A stretch of 64,000 nucleotides of DNA from Pseudomonas reinekei (GTDB taxonomy: Bacteria > Pseudomonadota > Gammaproteobacteria > Pseudomonadales > Pseudomonadaceae). Location of the stretch: assembly GCF_001945365.1 (NCBI RefSeq), contig NZ_MSTQ01000004.1:415354-479353 (forward strand), read 5' to 3'. The position numbers and the translations under genes are program-made. Every line of letters begins with the position of its first letter. Within the stretch, counting starts at the first letter, position 1. A model generated the notes under the pieces. The model searched no databases. It was not told where the DNA came from and worked only from the letters and a program-made list of their open reading frames with translations. Positions 45,954 to 55,013 of this stretch are shown piece by piece.

Positions 45954-47126
45954 TTAGAGATATCCTGGCGAAGGTGATTTACCGAAGAAAATAGCGCCGG
46001 CATTCTGGTAAGTGATATCGCCCATGAACGCATGCTGAGTAACAACGTTGGCGTCATTGACACAGCGGGCCAGTGGGCTATCTGTATAAACGCCGCTCAT
46101 GCCAGAAAGCAGTTGGGCGATGCGCGCTACATCTGCCGCAGTGCGAACAGCATGGGTTGAAGAAAGCCTGAGCAGGCTGATGGCATCATCTGGCACCACA
46201 TCACCGGCGATAACGTGTTGCCAAGCGCTCTCCATCGACTCATAGAAGAACGCACGAGCGGATAGCAGTGCAGCCTCGGCCTTGGCAATCTCTACTTGGG
46301 CAAGTGGACGATCAGCAAGGGCCGGCGCACCAGTTACCGAGATCCGACCACTAGCCATACCGCGGAGCTCATCCAATGCAGCCCGCGCGACGCCCAACCC
46401 TACAACCGACAAGACCTGAGCCGCGAACGAGAGCGACGGATACCGGAAAAAAAGCTCATCAAGATTGGCCGGGCCGCCCCGAACAAACGTCCACTCTTCA
46501 GGCACGACATAATCTTCGACAACCAAGTCATGGCTGCCAGTACCTGCGAGCCCGACGGTGTCCCAGGTGTGATCGATGCGAGCAGCGCTGCGTGGCATAA
46601 CGGCAATACGAGGCAGATCCATCTTGTCACCGTTACGAGGGGCGATACCTACACCAAGGATCTCGGCACCCATCGAACCGCTGGAATACTTCCAGCGACC
46701 ATTCACCTTGTACCCACCTGCGACAACGTCTGCTGGCTGGGGTGGGAAGATGCCACCGGCAAAGACCACATCCGGGCCATTTTCATAGACTTTGGCGATG
46801 GTTTCAGGAGGCAGTGCCGCTAGGTATACCGGGCTCATACCAAAGCTTGCCACCCAACCTGCCGAACCATCAGCATGAGAGATCTTCTCGATCAACTCAC
46901 AAAACTGGACGGGGGACCATTCGTTACCGCCGAAGCGTTTTGGCACCAGGGCCCGGTATACACCATGAGCCTTGAAGCCATCGATAACATCCTGAGAGAT
47001 GTAGCGCTGGCGATCAAATTCACCTTCCCGAGCCCGCTCGCGAATATTATTCAACAGGGCATCAAAATTCGCAGCTTGGTCAGCAGCGGTGGCATAAACT
47101 GCCTTAGTCACGGTTTGGGAACTCAT
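45954..47126 (-). CDS. iacA: Flavin-dependent indole-3-acetate monooxygenase, IacA
   Basis: A 390-residue protein of the acyl-CoA dehydrogenase fold, of the kind that acts as two-component flavin monooxygenase (HpaB/DszC-like group). Segments: YRALVPKRFGGNEWSPVQFC, ISHADGSAGWVASFGMSPVY, GRWKYSSGSMGAEILGVGIA, and DTVGLAGTGSHDLVVEDYVV. It begins breakdown of indole-3-acetate by oxygenating the indole ring with reduced flavin from IacG. ATG 47126 overlaps the iacH stop (TGATG) and has GGAG 8 nt upstream, indicating coupled translation. Confidence 0.9.
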   Translation of the reverse strand: MSSQTVTKAVYATAADQAANFDALLNNIRERAREGEFDRQRYISQDVIDGFKAHGVYRALVPKRFGGNEWSPVQFCELIEKISHADGSAGWVASFGMSPVYLAALPPETIAKVYENGPDVVFAGGIFPPQPADVVAGGYKVNGRWKYSSGSMGAEILGVGIAPRNGDKMDLPRIAVMPRSAARIDHTWDTVGLAGTGSHDLVVEDYVVPEEWTFVRGGPANLDELFFRYPSLSFAAQVLSVVGLGVARAALDELRGMASGRISVTGAPALADRPLAQVEIAKAEAALLSARAFFYESMESAWQHVIAGDVVPDDAISLLRLSSTHAVRTAADVARIAQLLSGMSGVYTDSPLARCVNDANVVTQHAFMGDITYQNAGAIFFGKSPSPGYL

Positions 47127-48256
47127 CACAGGCTCCAATTAGTATTAGAATAAAGACGTTGCAAAATTTCATCAGCAGCAGCCAAAAGCGCTTCGTCTTG
47201 TCCTTTCGCTGCAATTAATTGCAATCCTGCCGGCAGGCCTTCCCGACTAATCAACGGAATAGTCAAAGCTGGATGGCCTGATAAATTGAATGGACGAACA
47301 AGGGAAGTCATTCCCAAGACAGCGCGAGTGTCCGAGGCATCGACAACTTTCAATGGAAAATCTGGCATAGTGGGTAACGCCAGAATTGAACCATCGGCCA
47401 CAGCGGCATCAACTTCAGCCGTAAAGCTCTGCCGGACTTTTTCAGCCAGAGCTAGCTGCTCATCTGAAGTTCGACCTGCAGCTTCCAGACGACCACTTAT
47501 ATCCTCACCGACCAAACCGCTTTCAATGAGGTGTCCGCAAGCCGCAAAAGTTTCTCGATTGATAACAACCATGCCCGCGTGATAAGCCGCATCGAAATTA
47601 TCGAACTCGATTTCATCTTTTATCATCCCTGTAGCGGACAGAGCACTGCCAATTACGCTGCTGATTCGCTCACTCGCCTTCACCCGCAACTTCTTGATGC
47701 GAACCTCTCTAGCGGTGCCCCCTTGCTGGAAGGTTGGATCGATTGCCTGCATTGCCGTAACCAGCATTGAGAGCGAAGAGGCAAACGGGCCTACACAATC
47801 CAGCGATGTCTCGGCAGGCATCACTCCCACACGGCTTACCCTGCCGAAAGTAGGCTTGAAGCCAAAAACGCCACAGCAACACGCTGGAATACGTACAGAT
47901 CCGCCGGTGTCAGTACCCAACGCAAAGTCAGCCAAACCAGCAGCAACAGCCGCTGCTGATCCGCTGGATGAACCACCAGGAATACGATCTGGATACCGAG
48001 GATTAACGGGGGTGCCTACCCAGCGATTGATACCGGTTGTTCCGAAAGCCAGCTCATGCAGCGACGTTTTCCCAATCAGATGGCATCCGCTTTCAAGAAG
48101 TTGCTGCACGACAGCAGCGTGCTGCTCTGCAGGCTGGGCGGATTGGAGAGCCTGACTCGATGCGCGGGTTGCATAGCCAGCAACATCAATTGTGTCCTTG
48201 ACCATAACCGTCGGGCCGCTCTGCCCGATTGAAAAACGCTCTACAACGATTGCCAT
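47126..48256 (-). CDS. iacH: Amidase-signature hydrolase, IacH
   Basis: A 376-residue amidase. The Ser-cisSer-Lys triad is visible: Lys20 in VMVKDTIDV, the cis-Ser within PGGSSSGSAAAVA (94-103), and nucleophile Ser120 in TDTGGSVRIP. In iac clusters it is proposed to hydrolyse an amide-type intermediate or conjugate; its exact step is unsettled. It is the first gene of the iacHABICDEFG operon and is divergent from iacR, with 785 bp between their start codons. Confidence 0.88.
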   Translation of the reverse strand: MAIVVERFSIGQSGPTVMVKDTIDVAGYATRASSQALQSAQPAEQHAAVVQQLLESGCHLIGKTSLHELAFGTTGINRWVGTPVNPRYPDRIPGGSSSGSAAAVAAGLADFALGTDTGGSVRIPACCCGVFGFKPTFGRVSRVGVMPAETSLDCVGPFASSLSMLVTAMQAIDPTFQQGGTAREVRIKKLRVKASERISSVIGSALSATGMIKDEIEFDNFDAAYHAGMVVINRETFAACGHLIESGLVGEDISGRLEAAGRTSDEQLALAEKVRQSFTAEVDAAVADGSILALPTMPDFPLKVVDASDTRAVLGMTSLVRPFNLSGHPALTIPLISREGLPAGLQLIAAKGQDEALLAAADEILQRLYSNTNWSL

Positions 48257-48314
48257 TTCAGATCACCTACCTAGCGAACCCGATAGCTGCAGCATGCGCC
48301 GCACCCTTGAACCC

Positions 48315-48347
48315 AAGATCGCTAGATTTAATGGAAATGTCAATTGA
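48315..48347 (-). promoter_or_regulatory. Candidate iacH promoter with overlapping palindrome
   Basis: On the - strand a perfect TTGACA (48338-48343) is followed after 17 bp by GATCTT (48315-48320), about 60 bp before the iacH start. The palindrome TCAATTGA (48340-48347) overlaps the -35 box and is a possible binding site for the MarR-type repressor IacR. Confidence 0.5.
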
Positions 48348-49041
48348 TTTTGGAGTCTTTTATTGCTTCAAAAATGGCGCATTTCTTAATCGTCCGCACA
48401 GAATAAAAGCGGCTTCATCCGATGGATGAAAAACAAAAAATCTCTCAAGCATATGATTTATATGGTATTTATCCAAAAACGCTACGTGAGATTACGCCCC
48501 CGCCGGTGAAGACTCGCCTCTTGAAAAAACTGCTTAAATGTTTAATCAACAACTCAATATTCTAAAAAATCTTATGAGTTTTCGATAAGGCTGGCGCTTC
48601 CAGGAACGCTCATCCGCTCGCGATCAGTGATTACCGGCCTCATTGCGGGGTGCTCGGCCCGTGGGAGATTTCATTTTTTCTCAGGCGGCTTAGGTTGCAC
48701 CAAGGTAGCGCCCTCCCTTACAGGCACGGCCTCACGAAACGTTCTCCTTTTACTCTGGTTGACAGCTTCCAGAAATGTTCAAACACGCTATCAACGAGCG
48801 CGGCCAGGTGGAGGCCGCAGCGGTAGACATAGCTTAAAAACGACTATCATGAATCTGGTTGGCATTTGAGTGAAAAATCAAGCAAATTGCCCGTGCCTGC
48901 GCAGCGGGGATTCGTTAGCATGGTGGAGTTATGCACGAGGCTGAAAGCGGATCAGCACGCACTCATCTGCGCTGACACAAGGCCAAATCAACACCGCTGG
49001 AAACCATCCACATATCCATACCGATCGAAACGAGCTTCCGA
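48348..49041. other. Long intergenic region between iacH promoter and iacR
   Basis: About 690 bp without a supported gene. A short + strand frame (48627-48869) has poor composition and no ribosome binding site. The stretch 48360-48600 is AT-rich and may hold further IacR sites or an inserted remnant. Confidence 0.4.
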
Positions 49042-49518
49042 ATGAGCATCCCCAAGAAAAATCGTGGTCGCTACAACCCTTCCAGCAAGGATTTCCGTCA
49101 AGAGGAATTTCCGTATTATTGGTTAGCTCAAGTCCATGGCAGGTATAGCCAAGCGATGGAGCGAATTTTAAAGAAGATCGACCTCGACGTACCTCAGTAC
49201 CGAATTCTTTTCATCCTCAAAGAACACGGTGAATCCAGCATTTCCGAGATCTCAACTCAAGCTATTGCCAAGCTCTCGACAACTACCAAAATCGTTTATC
49301 GTATGAAAGAGGATGAATTAATTGACACGAGCCAATGCTCCACAGACGGAAGAGTTACCCGAGTCGGTCTGACAGATAAGGGTTGGGAAGCTATTGATAA
49401 AATTCAGAAAGCCACTGATAAGCTCTTTACGCAAAGCTATCAAGGACTGACCGAGCCTCAAATACAAAAATTTAATAAAGTTCTTCAAACCATCTTCGAA
49501 AACCTTCCCGAAGAATAA
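49042..49518 (+). CDS. iacR: MarR-family regulator, IacR
   Basis: A 158-residue MarR protein: helix ERILKKIDLDVPQYRILFIL, recognition region ISEISTQAIAKLSTTTKIVY, and wing STDGRVTRVGLTDKGWEAID. It is divergent from the iac operon, as in Pseudomonas putida 1290, where IacR represses iac genes and is released by indole-3-acetate. The ribosome binding site is weak. The basic N-terminus (MSIPKKNRGRYNPSSKD) is intact. Confidence 0.9.
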   Translation: MSIPKKNRGRYNPSSKDFRQEEFPYYWLAQVHGRYSQAMERILKKIDLDVPQYRILFILKEHGESSISEISTQAIAKLSTTTKIVYRMKEDELIDTSQCSTDGRVTRVGLTDKGWEAIDKIQKATDKLFTQSYQGLTEPQIQKFNKVLQTIFENLPEE

Positions 49519-49874
49519 TATGACTTTAATCTAGTTAAACCCTCATATTCGAGGGGCAACGTCCTTGCTGTCATCAAAAATACGTTGCCAAATCAGCATG
49601 AGCGAACTAGCTGCAGCTCGGCGCAAGACAAAACTGAGGTGACAAAAGCTGATCGAGTCAAAATTTAACTGACAGACGATGTCGATAAAATTTGCGGTTA
49701 TCTGAAGCGTAAGTACGGGGTGCGCTCTGCCCAGGGGATTCAGGGTAGCTTTCTCATCAAAACCCTGAACTCCATCACAGGCCCGTTTGGAGTCCCCGCT
49801 CTACGGACAGGGAACTCGCCCTCTCTACCCATGAATCCTGAAGTCGTAGTCGACTAAGGCATTCACCACTGTCG
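49519..49874. other. Intergenic region with a short unassigned open remnant
   Basis: The + strand is open without a start codon at 49669-49857 (63 codons, containing VDKICGYLKRKYG and GSFLIKTLNSITG). It has protein-like composition but no family I recognise. It is probably the 3' remnant of a deleted gene. Confidence 0.4.
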
Positions 49875-50250
49875 TCAAGGACACTTCAGAGCAGACCTCA
49901 ATGGAGCGGCTACCTGCCTGAACCGCTCCACGTAATGCGCCGGTACAATCTCGCCAAAATCCGTGAGGCTGATGGCGTCGGATTGGGATTCGCGGTTGAC
50001 GTATCGATACAGGGCATTGAAATCTACATTCTCATCGGCCGGTGCCACCAGTGCTGCGTGAAGCTCATCCTGGTGATGTACGAAGGTGAGGTAGTACTCC
50101 AGGATATTCCGCATCATGTTCGGGATGACGGAACCAGCGTGTGCCTATCGCTGATGATACGCCAGTTGCCCCGCTGGCTTTCGCTTGTGATCCCGGTCGA
50201 GATCTGTTTCCAGAACAACCGTTCAATTTCATTGCGAAGTGACGGCGCAC
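49875..50250 (-). pseudogene. C-terminal fragment of an AAA_13/RloC-like ATPase
   Basis: The - strand reads RNEIERLFWKQISTGITSES up to SSRT, then after a one-frame shift near 50120 NMMRNILEYYLTFVHHQDEL and FNALYRYVNRESQSD ... DFGEIVPAHYVERF. This is the pattern of the C-terminal end of large AAA family ATPases that include RloC-type anticodon nucleases. Only about 120 codons survive and the frame is broken, so it is inactive. It suggests an anti-phage gene once stood at this cargo position. Confidence 0.65.
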
Positions 50251-50344
50251 CTGGCGAACGCATCGCTCATAGACCCGTCAACTTCTGCATCCAGCCCGCA
50301 GGTCGTCCCATAAACACCTCGATCAAAGGTATTGCGACGACCGG

Positions 50345-50683
50345 TTGAATTCGCCCTGTGCTGTAGCGCTTTATCCAGGCATAGAGGCTATGCGTCGACA
50401 CGCCAATCCGACTGTATACGCCGGTTATGCCAGCGTCATGCAGCGACTGGTGGAGGAATACGGTCAGCGGCAGTCTGAGTGGATGATGTACCGTCTGCGC
50501 AACCTCAACATCTACCCAAGCCTGTTCTTCATTGATCAGATCAGCTCGCAGCTACGTATCGTGCGCCCGGTAGCCTGGAACAAGACAGATATCACTGGCC
50601 AGTGCATCGGCGTCAAAGGTGAGCCCGACGCGGACCGGGAAAACCGCATTCGCCAGCTCGAGGACTTCTTCACGGCGACCTGA
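50345..50683 (+). pseudogene. C-terminal fragment of a Rieske dioxygenase alpha subunit (anthranilate/benzoate type)
   Basis: The 112-codon frame contains EYGQRQSEWMMYRLRNLNIY, PSLFFIDQISSQLRIVRPVA and RENRIRQLEDFFTATG-like residues. These match the last quarter of AntA/BenA-type large subunits. The Rieske and iron-binding parts are absent, so the fragment cannot work. Its ORF starts inside unrelated sequence. It differs from iacC and points to a second, lost dioxygenase near the iac region. Confidence 0.7.
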
Positions 50684-50945
50684 TAATCCAGTTCTTGCTT
50701 GGGCAAACCCAGCGCCTTGCCATTTTGATCCCCAGCAGTCTGGGCTGACTGACTTTTTAACAGAATTGGCCATTCGCCATAAGGTCGACCAGGCTTGAGC
50801 ATTAAGCATCACTCGCAGCCCGCTTTTCCCTTGTTTGCGAGATCAGTTGCATCAACTTGCGCGCCCAACATAGATATCTGACATTCTGAGAAAAGCCACC
50901 GACTCCACGCCCGTTCAAGCTACAACTTTTCCTTAGGAGTCTGTC

Positions 50946-51278
50946 ATGAGTTACGTCCATTTCCCCCAAGGTCTATTCGCTTATGAGCAATTTCCAGGCT
51001 GCGTTTGTTGGAACGGTGACTATATGTTCTGGAGCATCATCAAGCCCGGGAATGCGTCCTTGGGTAACGAAGTAACAACGGCATGGGGCCGCTGCGAGCA
51101 GGATCATGATAATCACCAAATGACAGTGATCGTCGAGGGCGGTAATGATCCATCGCTGATCGGTCAGTCACTGTTATTCGGCTTCGAATGGCTGGATTCC
51201 GGGCATCAACGAACCCGCTACTGGCAAATCCTGCCCTGTGGGAAGATTGGCAGGCAAGGCACAGCGGTGAAACGCTGA
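50946..51278 (+). CDS. Small hypothetical protein
   Basis: A 110-residue protein with a good AGGAG 6 nt before ATG 50946. It is Trp/Tyr/Phe-rich (YEQFPGCVCWNGDYMFWSII; GFEWLDSGHQRTRYWQIL), suggesting a compact beta protein. It has no signal peptide and no motif I recognise. It stands alone between the fragments at 50 kb and the AraC gene, on the same strand as the latter. Confidence 0.6.
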   Translation: MSYVHFPQGLFAYEQFPGCVCWNGDYMFWSIIKPGNASLGNEVTTAWGRCEQDHDNHQMTVIVEGGNDPSLIGQSLLFGFEWLDSGHQRTRYWQILPCGKIGRQGTAVKR

Positions 51279-51346
51279 GAATCGGCATATATCTTGCCCC
51301 CCGCTGATGGAAAGCCTTTTAGGTAACGTGAGCGTAGGAGAGGTAA

Positions 51347-52315
51347 ATGTATTCCGTGTCCTATCGAGTGGATGCTAATTGCAGCAGCTATCACAAGTGG
51401 CAGCAGAGCTTAGCTCAGTCGCTGTGGCCGTTCGTGCATCAAGCTAGAGGCCCGCAGATCGTCCACTCCGCGATCGAGGCGAGGCAGCGTCAGCAACTAC
51501 GATTGGTCAAAACCTCCTCGACACCATTGATGATCTTCAGCCGCCCCGGCACACACCCGAACCCCGTTGAGCCATGCTTTTCGGTTGCTCTGATCCTGCA
51601 GGGGCGCATCCATCATCGCGTTGCAGGAAAGGAGCAAACTTTGCTGCCCGGCGACCTCCTGCTCACTGATAATCAACAAGCCTATGACCTGAGCTTCACT
51701 TCAAAAGCCTGCTTCATTTCCATGCCCATGGCGAAGTCAACGCTGCCTCCGGCCTTGCTGCTGGCACAAGGTTTGGCAGGCAACGTGCTGCGTCGCAACC
51801 TGCCGATAGCTGCAGTCATGGGCCAACTAATGCGTACTACTTACGACCAACTGCCTGGCCTGAACGACGCGCAAAGCGACGTGCTACGAGGGACCCTGCA
51901 ACAGCTGGCTTTCAGCAGCCTGATAAAAGCACCCGCAACCCGAACGCGCCAGGCCACGCGGTCCCATCAATACATGCTTGGCGAGATAACCCGATTTCTC
52001 GAAACCAATGCCTGCGAGCCTGAGATCAACCCAGACTGGGTTGCCGAGCGTTTCGGTATCAGCCTCCGCCAGCTCTACAACATGTTCTCGCCGCTTGGTA
52101 TCACCCCGGCCAACTATATATGGCGCTGTCGGCTGGAGCAGAGCCGAAGGCTGCTCGGCAACCTGAGTCATGCACATATGACCATGACGGAAATTGCATT
52201 TCGTTCGGGCTTCTGCAATGCATCGCACTTTTCCAAGGCATTCAAGATGCAGTTCGGTTGCACCCCGAGCGACTACCGATTGCAGGAGCGCGATGTGCAC
52301 GCTGAACACAACTAG
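51347..52315 (+). CDS. AraC-family regulator
   Basis: A 322-residue regulator with an AraC_binding_2-like sensor (ALILQGRIHHRVAGKEQTLL PGDLLL region) and a C-terminal double helix-turn-helix (DWVAERFGISLRQLYNMFSP; FRSGFCNASHFSKAFKMQFG). GGAGAGG precedes ATG 51347. It is followed on the same strand by an OprD-type porin gene and probably controls that gene and the convergent MFS/hydrolase operon. Confidence 0.88.
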   Translation: MYSVSYRVDANCSSYHKWQQSLAQSLWPFVHQARGPQIVHSAIEARQRQQLRLVKTSSTPLMIFSRPGTHPNPVEPCFSVALILQGRIHHRVAGKEQTLLPGDLLLTDNQQAYDLSFTSKACFISMPMAKSTLPPALLLAQGLAGNVLRRNLPIAAVMGQLMRTTYDQLPGLNDAQSDVLRGTLQQLAFSSLIKAPATRTRQATRSHQYMLGEITRFLETNACEPEINPDWVAERFGISLRQLYNMFSPLGITPANYIWRCRLEQSRRLLGNLSHAHMTMTEIAFRSGFCNASHFSKAFKMQFGCTPSDYRLQERDVHAEHN

Positions 52316-52384
52316 TATGCCAGTCCGATCAAGCGGGATCCGGGCGGCTCCGTAACCTGTTGTCTCCAAAGTGGAGACAACAAC

Positions 52385-53695
52385 ATGAAAATCACTTCGC
52401 GCCTGGCACCACTCACACTGGCCCTCAGCTGTGCATCCTCGGTCCATGCTGGCTTGCTACTGGACAAGGATCAGGTCACGCTGGGCTATCGCAACTATTA
52501 TTGGAACGAGCAAAGCCTAGACACCGATGAGGGATACCCCGCCAAGACCCGCCGGGAATGGGTCGACGCATGGACTCTCGATTATTTCACCGGCGCTGTC
52601 AGTCAAGGCTGGGCCCTGCGTTACGGCATGGCCTTCGCCCATGCACTGGATGTTAGTGGCAGTGCTGACGAAGTGTCCAATCTACCGAAGGGACCTTCGG
52701 TCACTCGGCCGGACACCTTGTCCGGTACACGCACCGCCTATCTCAACTACACCACACCTGCCGGGCCAGGCGCGATTATCGTGGGCTATGGCAAGCAGAG
52801 CCGCAGGAGCCATCTTTACATGGACTCCGATACGCGCATCCTGAAGTCCACCTCCACCGGCGTCGATGCTGCCTTCGAGTCGGAAAGGCTACAGGCGTAC
52901 TACACACGATTCTTTCGGTACACCGCGCGAAATGAAGACGGCTGGGGGAGTCCGTTGGAGAACTTTTTCGGGCAACGTATAGACTACGTCGATTACTACG
53001 GTTTGGAATTAAAGCCTTGGGATAATATCAACGTCATGCTGCAATCGCTCACGGCCAAGGATTACCTGAAAGAGCACTTTGCTCGTATTTCCGTCTCGCC
53101 GTGGTTCAGTCCTAAGACCCAACTTAGCTTGACGCATGGCCAACAACAGGATGCGGGGCACCTGTTCGAAACGACGGGGCTTGGCGGTTACGCTCCTGCG
53201 GCAGAGCACCTGTCAACACGCTGGACCGAAGCACGCATCCAACACAGTTGGGGCGGTACTACCCTGGGAGTTGCTCTCAACCAAGTACGTGGCGGCGATT
53301 ACAACCGAGTACTGTTCAAGGACGATGCCGGCTACTGGGAAGGTTCGGGCAATGGCTGGACATTCTACGGATTGGAGGACGAGCGCACCTGGACTGTCGA
53401 CGCCAACTGGAACCTGGCCGCCGCCGGCATACCTGGCCTGAGGATCCAAGCCATCGCTAAGCGTTCGAGTGGTGCCCGAGGCTACGAGGGTTTTGCACGC
53501 CATGAGCTGGCCACGGTAATCAGCTATGCCTTACAGAAACCTTTGGACGGACTGTCAGTGGTGCTCTACCTAAATCGGCACCGCGCTGATGGCGAGATCG
53601 ATCACGTAGAGCGCTTGGTCTCGGTAACAGGGCCAGCGCAGCTGGAGCGCAAGAATGTGATGCGCCTGTACCTGTCTTGGCAGAAAACCTTCTGA
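52385..53695 (+). CDS. OprD-family outer-membrane porin
   Basis: A 436-residue OprD-type porin. It has a signal peptide (MKITSRLAPLTLALSCASSV, cleavage after VHA), then KDQVTLGYRNYYWNEQSLD and the family's RREWVDAWTLDYFTGAVSQG and RTAYLNYTTPAGPGAIIVGY segments. It ends in SWQKTF with terminal Phe. It sits between the AraC gene and a convergent MFS gene with a shared terminator. The substrate is unknown, probably the ester or acid handled by the hydrolase at 55-57 kb. Confidence 0.88.
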   Translation: MKITSRLAPLTLALSCASSVHAGLLLDKDQVTLGYRNYYWNEQSLDTDEGYPAKTRREWVDAWTLDYFTGAVSQGWALRYGMAFAHALDVSGSADEVSNLPKGPSVTRPDTLSGTRTAYLNYTTPAGPGAIIVGYGKQSRRSHLYMDSDTRILKSTSTGVDAAFESERLQAYYTRFFRYTARNEDGWGSPLENFFGQRIDYVDYYGLELKPWDNINVMLQSLTAKDYLKEHFARISVSPWFSPKTQLSLTHGQQQDAGHLFETTGLGGYAPAAEHLSTRWTEARIQHSWGGTTLGVALNQVRGGDYNRVLFKDDAGYWEGSGNGWTFYGLEDERTWTVDANWNLAAAGIPGLRIQAIAKRSSGARGYEGFARHELATVISYALQKPLDGLSVVLYLNRHRADGEIDHVERLVSVTGPAQLERKNVMRLYLSWQKTF

Positions 53696-53700
53696 GCATA

Positions 53701-53735
53701 GCGGGCGTGGCTCCCTGCCACGCCCGCCTCGTTTT
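53701..53735. terminator. Bidirectional terminator between OprD and MFS genes
   Basis: A perfect 10-bp GC-rich inverted repeat (53701-53710 with 53718-53727) is followed by CTCGTTTTT. The two flanking genes are convergent. Confidence 0.88.
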
Positions 53736-55013
53736 TCAACGTAACGACAACTCCGGCGTAGGCTCACCACCCTTGACGATTAACAGCGCCCCGACTCCCA
53801 AAGACACCGCCACTGCACACATCGGCGTCAATAACGACCCAGTCAGCTGCTGGCCGATGCCTAGCAGCCAGGGCCCAGCGAAGGAGCCCAGCGAGGCGAT
53901 AGTATTTATCAGCGCGATCGTCAGCGCCGACTGGCTGCCTTGGTAACGCTTGCCCACCATGGACCAAATCAGTGGAATCGTTGAGGTAATGCCGGCATAG
54001 GCAACCGACAAGCCCAGCAGAAGCCCGACTCCATCACGCGCCAACCAGAGTGCGGCAAGGATACCGCCGACCGCCAGCAGCAATGCCGCACCGATATGCC
54101 AGCGGCGCTCATCCAGGCGGTCCGAACTAAACGCCAGCAATGGCATGAGCAGCAATGAGGCAACGTATGGAGCGATCGTCATCCAGCCCAGCGCTTGCAT
54201 GCCGACGGCACCTTTCTGCTGCAACAGCGCTGGTAGCCAAAACATCACTGAATACACCCCCAGATATACCGTGGCCAGAGCCAGGGCTAGCCGCCAGAAA
54301 TGCAAGTCGCTTAGCACGTCCCAGAACCTGCCTTCACCACGCTCACAGGCGCTATCCTGCCCAAGCGAGCGCTGCAAGGCATCTCGCTCGTGGCGGTCGA
54401 GCCAGGAAGCGTGCTGCGGCGAATCCGCCAGCCAGCGATAGAGCACGCCAGCCATCACTACCGCAGGAGCTCCCTGGAGCAGGAACAGCCACTGCCAGCC
54501 TTTGAAGCCCATCACACCGTCCAAGTGAAGAAGGATATGCATGGACAGCGGTCCGACGATGATCCCAGCCACCGGACCGCCAAGCATCAGCAATGAAAGA
54601 GCCGCTGCGCGGTGCCGATCGGGGAACCATGCACTCAGTAAATAGACCACCCCAGGGTAGAAACCGGCCTCTGCGGCGCCGAGTAGCGCGCGCATGGCAT
54701 AGAAGTGCAACGGAGTCTGCACCCAAGCCATGACCATCGTTAGAAGCCCCCAGGTGACCATGATTCGGGCCAGCCAAACTCGAGCGCCAAAGCGCACCAG
54801 CAGTGCATTGCTTGGCACCTCGAAAGCACAGTAGACAAGAAAGAAGAGCCCCGCTCCAAAACCGAACGCCGCCGCACTCAAACCGATGTCAGCCGACATA
54901 GGTTCACGAGCGAAACTGATGTTCACCCGATCGATGATCGACAGCGTGTAACCAGCGAACAACAGGGGTAACAGGCGCCAGCCAATCTTGCGCATCAGAG
55001 CAGGATCAGACAT
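53736..55013 (-). CDS. MFS transporter of the anion:cation symporter (ACS) type
   Basis: A 425-residue carrier: RLLPLLFAGYTLSIIDRVNI at TM1, VPSNALLVRFGARVWLARIM and LLGAAEAGFYPGVVYLLSAW mark the ACS group (phthalate, glucarate and related anion carriers). ATG 55013 overlaps the end of the upstream hydrolase gene by 8 bp and has GAGGGG 7 nt before it, so the two are one operon. The longer frame from 55106 is rejected. It probably imports the hydrolase's substrate or product. Confidence 0.87.
   Translation of the reverse strand: MSDPALMRKIGWRLLPLLFAGYTLSIIDRVNISFAREPMSADIGLSAAAFGFGAGLFFLVYCAFEVPSNALLVRFGARVWLARIMVTWGLLTMVMAWVQTPLHFYAMRALLGAAEAGFYPGVVYLLSAWFPDRHRAAALSLLMLGGPVAGIIVGPLSMHILLHLDGVMGFKGWQWLFLLQGAPAVVMAGVLYRWLADSPQHASWLDRHERDALQRSLGQDSACERGEGRFWDVLSDLHFWRLALALATVYLGVYSVMFWLPALLQQKGAVGMQALGWMTIAPYVASLLLMPLLAFSSDRLDERRWHIGAALLLAVGGILAALWLARDGVGLLLGLSVAYAGITSTIPLIWSMVGKRYQGSQSALTIALINTIASLGSFAGPWLLGIGQQLTGSLLTPMCAVAVSLGVGALLIVKGGEPTPELSLR

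Noticed and set aside
48627..48869. 80-codon open frame between iacH and iacR
   Set aside because: Low-complexity Arg/Gly/Ser-rich translation with no start signal; treated as non-coding.
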